Assembly: GCA_900088475.1 (NCBI GenBank)
Contig: FLMG01002723.1
Span: 56,949 to 120,948, forward strand
From: Hyphochytrium catenoides
Lineage: Eukaryota > Sar > Hyphochytriomycetes > Hyphochytriales > Hyphochytriaceae
Length of the DNA stretch: 64,000 nt
Direction of reading: 5' to 3'
Under the pieces are notes generated by a model, which saw only the letters and a program-made list of their open reading frames with translations, was not told where the DNA came from and made no database searches. Shown here piece by piece: positions 32,097 to 45,569 of the stretch. The position numbers and the translations under genes are program-made. The first letter of the stretch is position 1. Each line of letters begins with the position of its first letter.

Positions 32097-35000
32097 CTAT
32101 TTGTCACCAGTGTCGGGGTCTACCACCTCCACACTGGACTGGATTTTCATAGGTTGAGAGGCTCCCGAACCTAGAAGATTCTTCATCATGGAAGGGAGAG
32201 AAGGAGCTTCTGCGACGGCCGGTTTTAACTTGGCTAGCATCTGAGGAGGGGCTGGCCGAGGAGAAGTGTCACCCCTAACGTCGTTAAGAATAGACGAGAA
32301 TGACATCATTCTGCTGCCTCTGCGATCATTTTCTCCAGGCCCTCCTCCGGCAGAATGAGAGGAATAACTACTGTCATAGCCTGTAGGCGAAGTCGCAGGA
32401 GCCATTGATCTTGACGCATAGTGCGGCTGCTGCTGCTCCTCATGGTAGGCATGGGTCCTATAGTGCTCAGCTGAAGTATGATGGCTAGGAGGAGGAGGAG
32501 GCCGAGGCAAGTGCGCTGATGCAGGCCGGAGAGGGAGATGGAGTGGCTCATGTCCGGCCGACGGGATCGCATGGTGTCCGACCCTCGTATGGTCTTCCTG
32601 CTCCATACCTGGTCTGCCTCCCATCCATCCGCTCATCATGTATTGAGCAGGAGGCTCTTCCCGAGGGGCCATACTAAACGCTGAAGCTGATGGTATCCAC
32701 CGAAAAAAGGGAGAATAGGAACGGAGGGTGTAAGCATACACATACGTTAGTAAGGCTGGGGAGACAAAGCCTAAAGGTGGAGTGGTATGGGTCGTTCAGA
32801 TACTAGGTTCCTACCTGGATGACCATAGGCCACCCTGGCCATTCCCATGTCTTCCATTTCTACGCTTCCTGCGTGCCCATGTCCGCCGTAATACATGCCT
32901 CCGTGCTGTTGCCTCATATGCGGTGGTCCCCATCCCATTTGCTAGAATATAGAAAGACACAGAACAGCTCTAAGCGAATAGGAACTGTAAAGGATGTAGC
33001 GGCGTAAAGAGGAGCCATCTAACGTCCCAAGAAACACAAGAAGATGCCCCAGATGCACAACTGTAGGTAAGATCTACAGGTCAGCCCATTGTGTGCATCT
33101 AGACGTAAAAAGACAGTAATAAGATGTGCAAAACGAAAAACATTAGTGACGTAGAAAGTTGTCCTCACCGCCATAGGATGCTGTCGATGATGGGGGACGT
33201 TCATGGGAGCAGACATCTGGTGCTGATATATCGGGTGTCTGGGAACATACTGGCCGATCTGAGCGCCGTATGGACCAGAAAGCTGCTGCGAAGGATACCC
33301 GCCACTTTGCATAGGATAGAGAGAGGAACCAGGAGGGGCTGCGCCAGTAGGTGGTTGAGAGGAGGCATAGTAGCTTCCCATGCCTCTCCTTGCCCCCGGA
33401 TGTGGAGGTGAGGGATGGTGTGTCTGTTGAGCCCAGTGATGGGCAGCCATTCTGCCCGTAACAGATGACCCTCCAGCAGCAGCTAAGATAAAGGTGACCA
33501 GCGCGAAGAAGGCAACGCCAACAGCAGAGGGCGGAGGAGAGCGGAGTTGGACAACCGATCATAGAGACGAGCAAAAGGTACGCACTTACCAATAGCCCTC
33601 ATCATTCCCTCCTCCGTCATGTCACTTGCGTTGGAAGCCACCTCGGCAGTCTTGAGCAAAGCTCTCATGGCTCCAGTTGGCTTCTCTGAGGTCTTGAACT
33701 CCTCTATATAGGGGTAGAGTCCTTATCAGCCATAAGCACGCGCATATGAGACACAAAGGCCGAGCATAAGTACACACAAGCCAACAGAGCAGAGATTCTA
33801 AGTAGGAAGATGGGAGTCGCCTCACCCCCAAGCTGGCCTTGCGATTCCTTCGCAATGCTTGATGAGCCAATTGCCAAAGAAATCCCAGGATTTTCGCCTT
33901 CTGCGCCGCCCCGGTTCTGCAGGATGGCCTAACGAAGGAGCAAGAGTCAAGACAGCAAACAAATCCTAACATAATAATGCTCCTCCGCTGACTAGCTGTT
34001 CACTGGCTCTGTTATCATGTCCATTAATCGGGCACAGGCTCCACTTCCAACTCTCGTTCCAGCAATGGTTCACGTTGCTCCCTACCTGCAATCCTAGCCT
34101 ATTCTTATAGTTTTGATAGTAATTCTTGATTTGAGCCGAAGTCTTGGTTGGGATCAAACTGGTCAGCAGAGGCCAGTCCTTGCCATGCATCTTTCCGAAT
34201 AGTGACATGAGATAGCATGCGGATTGTTAAGAGCCAAAAGCGATACGTAAGAGAGAGCAACGATGGGTGATCGGAGGACTCAGAAAGCACAGTGAGGAAT
34301 TAACGGAGGTGTCATGCTCGCACCATAACTGGCTGGCGCTGGGCCCAAGGCCACATGCGTCTTACCGTAAAATAATGCATGAAATCCTTCTTCTCTTTTT
34401 CTGTCCATTTCTGAATAACCCGCTTCTCCTTGTCTCCCTTTTTGCTATCGGCGGCCATTGCAGTTTCGCTACTTGGCTCTTTTCCTTCTCCACTGTTAGA
34501 TTTAGAAGCAAGTTTCTCCTCTTCATCTATCTCTTCAGCAACCACTTCACCACGAGGAGGTAGCTGCTGGGGAGCCGATGAACTCTTGTTTACTTTCTTC
34601 CATTCTTTCTTGCCTTTCTCTTTCTTCTTCTCCTTAAGCACCTCCTTTTCAACCTCCTCGTCCTTCTTTTCCTTCTCATCCTCTTTCTTTTTCGCTTTTG
34701 TCTTGTCTTTCCTCTTTTTTGCTCCTCCTTTCATATCCTCCTTTGGGGTTGTCTTGGCCTTAGGACTCTTTTTCCTGTCGGGCACACCATTTGACTCCGC
34801 GGATATTGAAGTAGAAGGCTTCCCCTTCTCTTTCGCGCCGGCGAGGGTGGACGCTGAAGTGGCTTTCTTGCCGTAATGGGTCGTCCCTACTGGACTAGAC
34901 ATCTCGTCCTCCAGAAGCTCCTCAGCCTTGAAAAAGACCAGACTAAGTCAGTGTAAGAGGAAAAGATGAACGAGGGCCAGTGGAAAGCTTTGGCCGTAAG

Positions 35001-38000
35001 CAGGGACAGATCAAACAACGGTGGCTTTCTCCAAAAGTAACACTGTTGTGTATGCAAAGAACCGACATGTACAGGATCATCGCCCTTTCTGTCTAGTACT
35101 TGGAAGGAATTACTACCTCTTCTACTGTCTTCTTCCGATGTTCCTGAGCTAGGTTACTGGGGGTATAGGATACAAAAGAATTGTCATCGAGGACGTCCGT
35201 CAGAAAGAGTTTCTTCTTGTCTTCCTCCCTAAAAAGGCACAAGAAAGAAAGCATTAGCATGCACAAAAGCGTTCTGGTAATCAAGACGTGGCGGCCCTTG
35301 AAACACCCGAGTGAAGAGTAGAGCAAGAATGAGTGGGAGATTACGTGGGCAGCGCTCCATCCTGTCTATCTCCTGAGCTTCCCTCTCCCGAGGATGGCTG
35401 AGGAAGATCTCCCTCCTGCAGCTCTGGAGGGATGCTAATGCCTGAGGTGATTACGTAACATCAGCTTATTGCATATGGCACAGCTATAACCAAAAAGTCT
35501 GAGAAAGCAATGTGTTATGCATAAGAGAAAGAGGCACGGACGAGGTTGATGCGGATGACGAAGGAAACAGTGTAGCGAGCACTTGGTTCAGGTTATAACG
35601 CACCAATCGCGTCAGCTGCCAGCGCAGTAATTTCCCAAGTCTTCCTAGAACCACGTCTCCGAATCTGCTGCTCTCTTAGCAGTGCTTTAAAGTCAACTTT
35701 CTTTTTACTATCAGCACAGGAGAAACCAGACGTTAGAGTCATGTTTCACGAATCCCGAACGAATAGAGCACCAACAACATTAAACGCCCACTGAAGAGGA
35801 ATGTTCCTACAGGAGAGACCTACTGGCAGGCTAAACAGGCACCTTACACTGGTGTTAAAGGTGACTCAAAAATGTTGAGGCCAGATTTAGATATGATCTC
35901 ACCATAAGTAATAGAACTCGATGACGTCTGCCGTAGATTTATTGGCAAGTGAAAGTGAGATCTTGTAAAAGTTCTTCGGGTACTGAAGAAACTTGTCGAT
36001 GAAAATAAGTTTCTCAATATCAGTCCAGGGATTGACGGCTTGACGGTCGAGCTCGGCCACTCGCGAACAATTGCAGCCTACAAACAAATTCGGAGGCTGG
36101 TTATTTAGAGGTGAAAAACAAAGCAAGGGTGCAACGAAAGGGCAGGACGGAGGACAGAGGAGGAAATCACGAACTCCATAACAGTTGGGTTGGCTAATGC
36201 TGTGCTGAGCGCATGAGATGTAGGGAAAGTTGAGTCTAGGAATCAGGACCAACCTGAACTACAGCCAACTGAAAGCTTCCGTCTGGCACAAAGAGCTGGC
36301 GCTCCATCGGTTGTCAGACGTGCATTGTCGTTTGCCGAGAATTTCGATATTTTCCGCTCTTCTTCATCCCAGATCATATCTGTACCCATGATGTTGGTTA
36401 GTTGGTGTGAGCCAAGACAACTAGAGAAGTACAGATCTGGCTCAACTGAAAGATGAGATGCACAGGTTATCACTTTCGACGATAGAGTTTTTACGGGAGA
36501 AAAGGCACCCAGTACGAATGTGTGCAACGCTTCGGCCTTTCGTACCAGGCATAGCCGGCATGCAATTCTTAAATGTCTTTGCTCTTTTCTCTTGTTCCAT
36601 TAGGGACTGCAGGAGCTGCTCTTGCTCGTAGTCACTTCGAACGATATCACTTGAGCTCCGAGTACCTACAGTTGTCATCAATGGCGACAATCCATATTGT
36701 TAGGGCGCGACACACTACAAGCTCGATGCAACACGGCCGCGACACTTTGCAACGTAAACACATCAGGTAAAATGCCCAGAAGTGATTCTGAGTGCACCCC
36801 GACCAAGCCTTCGCAAAAGAAACAGACACCTACCGAGCTGGCCCCTCGTTGAAGAGCGACCCGAGCTAGTGTCCTGAGTGGTAATAGACGGGCGACTGGG
36901 CTTTGCTGTTTGCACCTCTACCATAGGCTTTGATTTCTTCGACTCCTCCCTCTTGCGATACGCCTCAATCTTCTTAACACGAGCCTGAGCAGAAGCTACG
37001 GTAAGGAAGGTACCTATACTCCCCCCACACACTAGTGTCTCTCTCTCGTCTAACCTCTCTGCTGTTGCACCTTGCTACTCCCCTTCAGGCCCCGCTGCAT
37101 GACTTTCTTACCCTCCAGGTCTTTCGCAAGTCCATATACTTTATCACCAAGCCCTTGAGCTTTGCCTTCTGCCTCAGCTTCTTTTCCTGAATTTTAGCAA
37201 GCACCAGCGGACGGAGGGCGAGGAAAGATGCTTCTCTTTCGTCCCATCCAGGGCAATCCTTAGGTTGAAGATACAAAGGTGCGGAGCCTAGCACACAGAG
37301 TTACGTCAACAACGTATGCGCAGGTTCATTACGTGGTCCCGCCGAAACCCTCACCAGAATAGCCACATTTAACGGCAGCAAGCTTGGCGTCAGCTTCGCT
37401 AGATTTCGCCTTGTTCTCCTTCATGATTCTGTCTATCAAACCTATAGCGTGAGACAGTTAACATGATAGTTAGTCAGGAGGAGGTATAACGATTAGCTTT
37501 ATCGGACAAACATGAGAAAATAAGAACCAGTAAGCGCAACGGAACATCAACTTCTAAGGAATGTAATGACCTATCAACCTCTGCATCGTAGTGTCCGTTT
37601 CCTCTCTGTCTGGTTTCACTTGCACGGTACTCACCATCGTGTCTAGTGCCGTCGCTATCTCCATAGAAGCCTCTCTTGGGCTCTGTGGTTAGGCCTTCCT
37701 GGTTGTGGTTCATTGCTAGGCGAATCAACCTTAACTCACGCTGGTACCGCGAGAGTCGCTTATCAATGACGCTAACAGCGCTAGAAACCTCATCCTTACA
37801 ATGTAACTGAGAAGGAGGCTGTGGAGAAAGAGGACTAGGCAAAGGAATGTCTGTTCGCTTGATAGGAGACTCTGGACTAGGATGTGGCGCCTCAGCGCTA
37901 TTCAATAGCAGATTTGGATTAGAGCGGGATGGAGAGATTGGGGTTCCATCATCTTCTGGAACTACCCTTTGCTCAAAAGCTAGTGCGCCGTGAAGAGAAG

Positions 38001-41000
38001 CCTCATCTTCCTTCACTTTATCTTGAGAGCCATTTGAGATCCCATTGTACTGCAGTTCCTCGAGAGAAACTTCTGGAGGTGCAGAATTAACTAAGCTAGC
38101 CACTATGGGATGTGCGAAGGCAAAAGCGAAAGAACCATAGCAGAAAAGAAGGACGTTGAACAAAAGGTGAGAAACGAACAGTCAGGTGACAGAATCACAA
38201 AGTTCATTTCACACACCTTCCTCGGTCTGGGGTCTGAAAACTGTACTATCTTCAGCTTCATCAACTTTGCTTCGCTTGGGGCTCGATAACGTGGCAGCTG
38301 GTACAGAGCTGACTAGCACCTGGTCGCGAGCTGCAACTTCAGCAGCTTTGCCTTCTTTGGCTTCCGTGGCGGCCATTGGAAACCCTTCCGACTCCATCCT
38401 TTTCCCTGTCGCTCCTTCCATCGCTGGTTTACCTCCAATTCTACTCTGAGTCTCAGCTTTACTGTCTTGATATCTTTTCTTCTCACTTTCTATTTTCAAA
38501 ACTTCGAGGTCATCCATAGACAAGTCTTCAATATTTCGTTTCTCGGGCTTCTTCCTCTCTTTTAGGTTGTGCTTTGGTGTCTCCCCCTTGGCTTGCTTGG
38601 CAATCTCTAGATATAACTCATCCTCTTCCTGGTCATCAATTTCCATATCCTCCGAAGCACCGATCGACTGTTCATCTGTCTGCTTTCCTGGTAGTCTATT
38701 GCTCTGTACCGCTTCTTCTTGAGCGACGCGGTCCGGGTCAATCTCCTTTGCCCCTTCTGCTCTCTTAGCTGGAGCTGATGTAGGGCCAGCAACATCAGGG
38801 TGTAGTATCTTTTGCTCCTCTTTTGCCTTTCCTGTCGTCGAAAATGGTTCCTTGGAAAGTGCAGCCCCAGGAAGTGACGCATGAGCTTCTGCCTTGGACA
38901 CTAAGAGCGCAGGCTCCAGCGTTCGTGATTTGGCCTGGTCCAGAGAAGGGCCAGTAAGTAGACCATACACAAGCTGGTTTCTTGGCAGTAGCTATTGAGA
39001 AGGATTAACTGCCGGGGCACACCACCAATATCCCCATTGACATATGACACCAACAGGAGGTAAGAAGCAATGTCAACAATCCACGAGGGATGGTGCTTCT
39101 CACAACAACACATACGATGGGGCCGTATGCAGGCGACGTTCATCAGTAACACAGACTCTAGGAATTGCTCATGATAGAAGAGAGCAAGAGAAGTGATCAC
39201 CTTAAGACCGAGGGAAAACGACAACATGCAGAAGTCAGGTGAGCATAGCTCATCAAACCGTTGCCGCCCACAAAGTTCAGTCTTTTGAGAAGATCGAGGA
39301 CATGAAGAGAGTCTCACGCATACCTCACTGACCTCTTGATCAAGTTCAGCCTTTGTATTTGGACTAGTGGCGGACTTTCCAGGTTGAGAAGCTGGACTGC
39401 TTGTAGGTGCGCTTCTAGTGGTTGCTGACCCTGATGTAACGTTAGGGCTTTTAGCCATGGTTAGTGCGCTCTGGGTTCGCATCAGCCCCATGCCCCAACC
39501 AAGCCGAGGGCGGCGGGATGGAGTAGAGCTTGGGGGAGTCCTTTCTGTATCTGAACTTTTGTTTGATAGTAAAGGCAGTGAAGCACTCTTCTCGTCACTG
39601 GAGAGAGGCGGACCTCCTTTGAGCTCCAGAGGTTTAGCATCGGGGACAGATCGAGAAACCATCAGGCCCTAGCGCATACGTATAGAAGGTCATTACACAA
39701 CTAGAGATTAGGAGGGGGAGGCGAAGTCGTTTGACGCGCTATATCTAGCTTCAAAAAGAAACGTAAAGGATAATAAAGGACTGAAATCAGCCCATTGGAG
39801 AGAAGACGACCTGCAAGCTGATATAGACAAGCTAATGAATGCGTCGCCCAACGAAGGCATACTTAATTGACGCCACCCTTTTCTTTGCGTAGAGGACCAA
39901 AAGGTCTCTTTCAAGGTATAGCTTGAGTACGCCTTACCTTCCCCCAATCCAAGCGTGGTCGTTTGCTATTTGGGTGCTCAGAAGTTGGAGCAGAACCCGA
40001 AGGTCGCTCCACCTGTTCTGCTCGAAGAGAGCTGCTGTCTCTATCTCTCTTATTGACGGGCACCGGGGAAGTGGCCGTCCCTATCAGAGGGGATGCTGGC
40101 CCCCGTTCAGACGCTTTCCACCGTGGGACGGGAGGAGAGGAGATTGTGCCCACGAGCCCAGATCTTTGGGCATCTCGGCCGACCGACAGAGATGGCGTGT
40201 TCCCGGCCCTCGCAGCAGAAGGCACGGCAAGGCCCAAGGCTGCAGCTGTCGCCGGAGAAAGTCCAAGGGCACTAGAGATAACAGACGTACTGCTAACTTC
40301 CTCTCGAAGGCCAATCTGGTGCCCGGCACGAGGAGCAGTCGATGTTCCATCACTAGTACGAAGCCCTGATATCCAACATGACGGTCAACGACGCTGCAAA
40401 AGTCAAAAAGAGACGGCTAGTCTCCACTGAAAGCATATACCTCCTTACCATCTACATTAGACATCTGAGAGGCTTCTGGGCCTTGGCCTTCCAGAATGGG
40501 TTCAGACGGTCCTCGCTTAGATGGTGGGGACTTCGCTTCGCTAAGAAGTAGCCCACTCTTGGCAGAATGCGTAACTGTTCCGCTCCTCATAATACCGACA
40601 GATTCTTCCCCCTTAGCTTTTGCTCTATCCCTCTCTCTTAAGAGAGTCTCCTGCTTGAATAAAGCGAGCGCAGCGGGGTTAGTAACGTTGGTGGATGTCA
40701 TGCCGTTTGGCAGCTTCTGTCCAGGACTGGAGCCGCTGTCCTCTCTAACCTCTTTTGGGGCCGCTTTTGAAGCTGCAGTTGGAGTGGGTAAGACTCCGGA
40801 GCTTGGGGGGATCGGACGGTTAGAACTAGGGAGATGTTGAGGTCTTAGTGGAGCGCCAGGCCCCCTTTGCGCTGTCGCCTCTGCTGAATCTGCCTTCGGT
40901 CGCTGGCCCAGAGGTTCTTGTCGTCCTCTTACTGACCCGATACCTCTCGAACCCCGATCAGTTGCTTCTGGCTCTTTCGGGTCAATCGTGCCTCTATGTT

Positions 41001-43790
41001 CCCTGACGCCACCCGTGTTAATGACGGAGGATTCGAGGCTTTCTGCCTTCTGAATCTTCAACGCGTCCTGAGTACCGGCACGAGCACGCTGAATATTGGT
41101 GGCAGTAGCTCCCACGGGAATACTCAATGATAGTTCGGTAGGTGAGGAATGAGTGTGCCCCCTCGAAGTAGATACTTCTGCTTGCTTGCTCTGCATTTCA
41201 CCGAGAGAAGGGATGTGACTGTCTCGACGATCAGTTCGCGTAGTCTTGGTCATCCCCACATCATGAGACGAGTGCGATCTCTTTTCTTGTATGCCATCAA
41301 CAGGCACATGGCCCCCGCCATCTGGAGACTTCCGTGAGCCCCTATCTGCAGTTTCGTAGGCTTCTTTTCCTTCTGACAGTCCCGGGGATTTCCTTTCATC
41401 TCGCTGTCCACCAGACCCCCCCAAGGAAGGTCGGGACCGCCTTTCATCGCCTGCGTAAGGCTGAGAAGTGCCAATTTGTGGTGTAGCCTTCAAGTCAAGC
41501 ACAGATGCCTCCGAACTTCTCCCCTTCACACTCCCCGTAACGTTCTCCTCTTCTTTCCTGTGTTTGTTAAGGTCTGATTCGCCACCTGAGAAGGGCCTGG
41601 GCCTTTTGTCCTGAGCAGAAGCACCTCCGGCATGAGGGATATCGCTCTCCATAAACAGCTTTTCACTCCTCTCTTCAACTTTTCCAACTAGAGGACCTGA
41701 CGGAGATCTCTTGGCCCGCCTCAGCTCTTCCTGTTGGTGGCTTCCTCTCGATAGTAAAGGGGATGCTTGTCTGCGTGGCGGTGAGGAAGTCCCGCCAACC
41801 ACCGCCGGAGCGGAGCTATTCTCCGTGGCACTTGAACTTTTCTCGCCAACATCTGTGTCCACGAGAGAGGTTAGCATTGCGTAGTCCAATGTCGAGTCAC
41901 GTAGAAGTGGAATGGAGACTGGCGGAAAGGGATAAAAAAAATGTGGCAACAAAGTGATCGGGCCTTGAGGTGTTAGGGATCAAGGGCAACAGCGTTTAGT
42001 GCTGCTTCCATGACCCAGCACCCAAAGAATAAAGAGCAAACTCACTCTGCTTCTCGGTAACAAACATCCTGGCACTGGCAGTGTGGAAGCCGCTTCTCTC
42101 CCTGTCAGCGCTGAACCTATCCGCACTAGGGCCTCTGCTACTTTCTGTGCGATCCGAGTCTCTCCTTACTTCTCTGCCAAACATATCAGTCCTACTAAAA
42201 GAAAGAACCACCTGTAAGCAGCGGTACATGGACCAATAGCAGACAATAATCGTTGCCTACATTGACGGGCTGTTCGAGCTGCTGGGATGGCTGGTATCTC
42301 TCGGTTGCGAATCACGACCATCTTCCCTCCTCCAATAGTCTCTGCCACGATCTGCCCTTGCATGGTTCCTCAGGTCCCTGGGAACGCCACCACTGGGGCC
42401 AACGTCCCTACTATCAACCTGCTTTTGCTCTCTATCTCGAGATCTGAAGTAAAAAGCTCTTAGGAGAGTGAGCAGTACTCACAGTAGCAAAAAGATTGCG
42501 TACCTTGGAGATCTTGAACGTGACCTTGACCGAGAACGAGAGCGCGACTTTCTATCACTTCTCCTTTCCCTCTCCCGCCATCTATCACGGTCTCTTTCTT
42601 TCTCTTTCTCCCCATCCCGCGGTGATTCACCTTCCTCTCTTGCTGGTCCACGTTGATCCCAGTTCGAAGTTTTTCTTGATTCTTGTGACGGAGGGCTAGC
42701 ACGTCCTGCAACCCCCCTCCCCGCTGTTTGTCCGGCGGATTGAGACGGCTGAACTCCACGAGGTGGTAACGGTTCTCTAGTCACATTCCAATTTCCTCTT
42801 CCACCGCTGAAGCCTGCTGCAGGAGCCCCTTTCGGACTTAGAAAGGCGGCTTCACCCCTGCCTCCTCGGCCACCAGAACGGCCCCAGGCAGGACTTTGCA
42901 ATCCGATTCCCCCCGGCGCGAAGCCTCTTCCTCTTCCTGCATCTAATCCACGAGGAGCGTTTCCAATAATGCCTCTACCGGGATGCCAGCCATGCCTTCC
43001 ACCCGGGGACGCCCCTCTTCGAACTGGCACATGGTTAGCTGGAGGAATAAGGCCCCTTCCCGTCCCCACGTGCGGAGGAACAAATTGCCCTGTTCCTTCC
43101 CGACTTCTTGGTCCACTAGAAAATCCCCCACTATTCGCTCCAACCCCTCGTCCCCGTCCATCGAAGTTTCGATCATCACGAGCTGGTGCAGGGCCCCTAC
43201 CAGGTGGCGTGAATCCCCGACCTCAAAAAAAGTAGAAGTGTCAAGACCTTGTATGAGACGAGTAAAGCTTGAGTAACTTCACTTACTCCCTCCTCCTGGA
43301 TTAAAGGAACCTTGTGGTGAGTTTGCTGGTCGCCCAGGAGCCGCACCTTGCTGGTCCCACCTCTATGAGAAGCGTCAGATGAGTCGGTGAGATGTGCCCC
43401 CATTCTACCCGAGGAGATATATAAACGTACAGAGTCCGATCTGGGGGATTGCCTATGGACAGCACTGGAGGTTACTCCTCTCTCTTGAGCAGGTGCGTCT
43501 CGCTCTTGAATGGGTGCTGCTCGCTCTTGTATCTCTCCCTCTTCCCGTTCCTTTCCGGGCTTGTCAGGCGGTCCGCTAGGACTAAGAGTTAAACATGTAA
43601 GACCCAGGTAGAAAAGAGCACGCTCTACCAAGAGATTGGTATCAATAGTCTCACTTTGAAGATAGAGCTTTTGCTCCAGATTGGTCTGCTGGCCTGCTGT
43701 AAGGTTGGCAGATTATTATAAACAAGAACGATTGTCAGTCAGCAGGAGTGCCCGAGCCATGGAAATCACGTACACTCGAGGATTATCCAT
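32097..43790 (-). CDS. NCoR/SMRT/POWERDRESS-like SANT-domain corepressor
   Basis: A very large minus-strand gene of many exons. The N-terminus (43790 to about 42440) starts MDNPR and is RGG-rich, with a run of alternating Arg-Ser (SRSRSRSRSRSPR) near 42510. Long disordered Ser/Pro/Lys-rich exons follow (40417-41952 is one block). Two copies of a Trp-Gly motif, RPRLGWGMGLMR (near 39500) and KRPRLDWGK (near 39950), recall the PRLGWGxGLA motif of plant POWERDRESS and fungal/animal NCoR-type proteins. SANT1 is near 35900-36040 (NPWTDIEKLIFIDKFLQYPK and NKSTADVIEFYYLW). SANT2 spans two exons near 34080-34410 (KWTEKEKKDFMHYF, then KDWPLLTSLIPTKTSAQIKN). A Pro/His/Gln-rich tail ends VDPDTGDK at 32097. 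By family it should bind a class I histone deacetylase and histone tails in the nucleus. Splitting the N-terminal RGG/RS part off as a separate gene is possible. Confidence 0.83.
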
Positions 43791-44951
43791 GTTAGCGTAG
43801 ATGAGAGAGCTCTCACACTAACTTCTGGAATTCGATGCAATTTTATGGCCAGCTAGCGCAACAACGGACATGTTTCCAGGCTGCTGGAGGTTAATCCACC
43901 TCTTATCTTGTCCTTAGCTTGTTCCTGTAAGTTGCTATGGCTTGATCTGAATGCCCAGCTTGACAGATGTCGTTCCATAGTGGACGACGTCGCTGAACTG
44001 GCGGATCCGCTACTACTTTCTTCGAAGTCTTTCTACGACTGGGCCATACATCTGCCACATGAACCTTCATCCAGAAAGCCAAGCGCGTTCAGGTGAAGTC
44101 TCGGTGCACAGAGACTATTGACCGCGACCTGCTGCGCCTTCATTAATCAGTCTTCTATGCCCAACCCGTACAAACGTAAGTGGAGGACGTTTATAGACAG
44201 AACCGCTTCCTATACTGTACTTCCAGGTCAGCACCAGGGAAGGCCATGCAGAGTACAAAGAGGACACCATGCCAGTAGCCTCTAATAGTCGTATTATAGC
44301 CCCAACAACTCCTGTGCGTACAGTGCAAAAGTCCACATTGGTCCAGGGCTGTTAATTTCTAAGCTGGGGTGGGGGAAAGCGTGCTAGTTTTTATGCGACA
44401 AGTGCTGGTCGAAGTATGGACCTAGCCCGAAATCTCATTAATATTCGAGTATTCCATAGAGCATAACTGGGATAGTCTCGAGCTTCGTCTCGGTCTGAGA
44501 AAGTCTGTGATCTATAAAGATTATGGCTCTCGAAGCTCGGGACTGGGCTCTCGACTCCACCCTTGTGTTGTTCCTCCATAAGTACAAGTACTGTTCACTT
44601 AAAACTTATTGTCAGCATTGTGGTCAAGTACCATACTACCACAGAAGGGGAAGAAGCGGAGACAGAACGGTGGGCTTCGGAATAGTTCTAAAGTAAGTAT
44701 CTACTTACTTGGAACTACTTGCCTACTACTAACCATAAATCCCTGTAGAGTGGCAAGTTGAACTACTTGCCTACCTTACTTCGTCTGGTCGGTATCATAG
44801 ACCTATGAATAATGCCATTTATCCCTAATTATCATAGACCCATTCATAATAACTGCATTGAATTGGGTCAGCTCAGGTTTTATTTCCTAGATGGTCTTCA
44901 GCTTGTGGGACCCATGCTAAGTTTATGAGTAGAGGCCACACCGGTATTGAA
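43791..44951. promoter_or_regulatory. Intergenic region upstream of U2 with short direct repeats
   Basis: A 15-bp direct repeat (GAACTACTTGCCTAC) lies at 44712-44726 and 44760-44774. A second imperfect pair, ATCATAGACCTATGAATAAT and ATCATAGACCCATTCATAAT, lies near 44796-44815 and 44829-44848. All fall within 240 bp upstream of the U2 snRNA, where snRNA promoter elements would be expected. ORFs in this region have poor composition. Confidence 0.4.
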
Positions 44952-45137
44952 ATCGTACGTTCTCGGCCTTTTGGCTAAGATCAAGTGTAGTATCTGTTCT
45001 TATCAGTGTGAAAACTGATAGGTTACACATAGTGTAACCACATTTTCACATTAATGTTTCACACCCGCGGGTACTCCTCTCTAGCTTGCTAGGGAGAGTC
45101 CTGCACGGTGTCCTCTGTATCGCACTACCGCAGAGCG
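44952..45137 (+). ncRNA. RNU2: U2 spliceosomal snRNA
   Basis: The RNA that pairs with the intron branch site in the spliceosome. From 44962 the sequence TTCTCGGCCTTTTGGCTAAG, then ATCAAGTGTAGTATCTGTTC, is the invariant U2 5' domain, including the GTAGTA branch-site-recognition element. Stem IIa is ATCAGTGTGAAAACTGAT. Stem IIb is a perfect 8-bp hairpin at 45021-45039 (GGTTACAC with GTGTAACC). A CTCTCTAGC/GCTAGGGAGAG hairpin near 45077-45098 fits stem III. Stem IV at 45113-45135 (CTCTG...CAGAG) has the loop TATCGCACTACCG, close to the U2B''-binding loop. The Sm site between IIb and III is not canonical (ATTTTCA or AATGTTT). The length of about 186 nt matches U2. The 3' end is estimated. Confidence 0.95.
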
Positions 45138-45569
45138 ACGCCAGCCCCTCTGGGGTATTCCCTTCCAATAACCCTAACATTATTCCTCCACCATCACTCA
45201 CTTGCATCCAGTGCTGTGGTAGCTGAGCAAGCCTATTGATTGTCACACACCCCTTTGCCACCTGTCGTTTAGGTTGGGATGGGTGCCCACCCACCCTGCT
45301 CAACTATTCTCATACTTTCTCATCAGCTCATCAGCCTCCCCGTCCACAAGGTTCCACGCCGCCGCTGATTACTGTTGCATTCTAGAGCTCAATCGAAGCT
45401 TTCAGACGCGAGCCCAAGGAGGTGTCAACGAAGCTCTGAGGTGATTCAGTCATTCTCAAGGACGACCGTTGGCTCTTATTGCTCGTTGACCACCAACACC
45501 TTGCTCAAATAAGTTAACCACAAGGACGAGATCTGGGAGAAGATTTCACCAGTTCCAAAGGTGTAGAGA
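45138..45569. other. Intergenic region between U2 and the small ORF
   Basis: It holds the U2 3' flank and presumably the promoter and 5' UTR of the gene starting at 45570. No coding exon is supported. Confidence 0.4.

Noticed and set aside
34430-34876. Plus-strand ORF of 148 codons, rich in Ser and Phe
   Set aside because: It is the exact antisense of the Lys/Glu-rich exon of the SANT corepressor; the SFF-rich composition comes from reading AAG/GAA repeats backwards.
42496-42699. Plus-strand ORF opposite the Arg-Ser repeat
   Set aside because: It is the mirror of the RS-repeat coding exon of the minus-strand corepressor gene.
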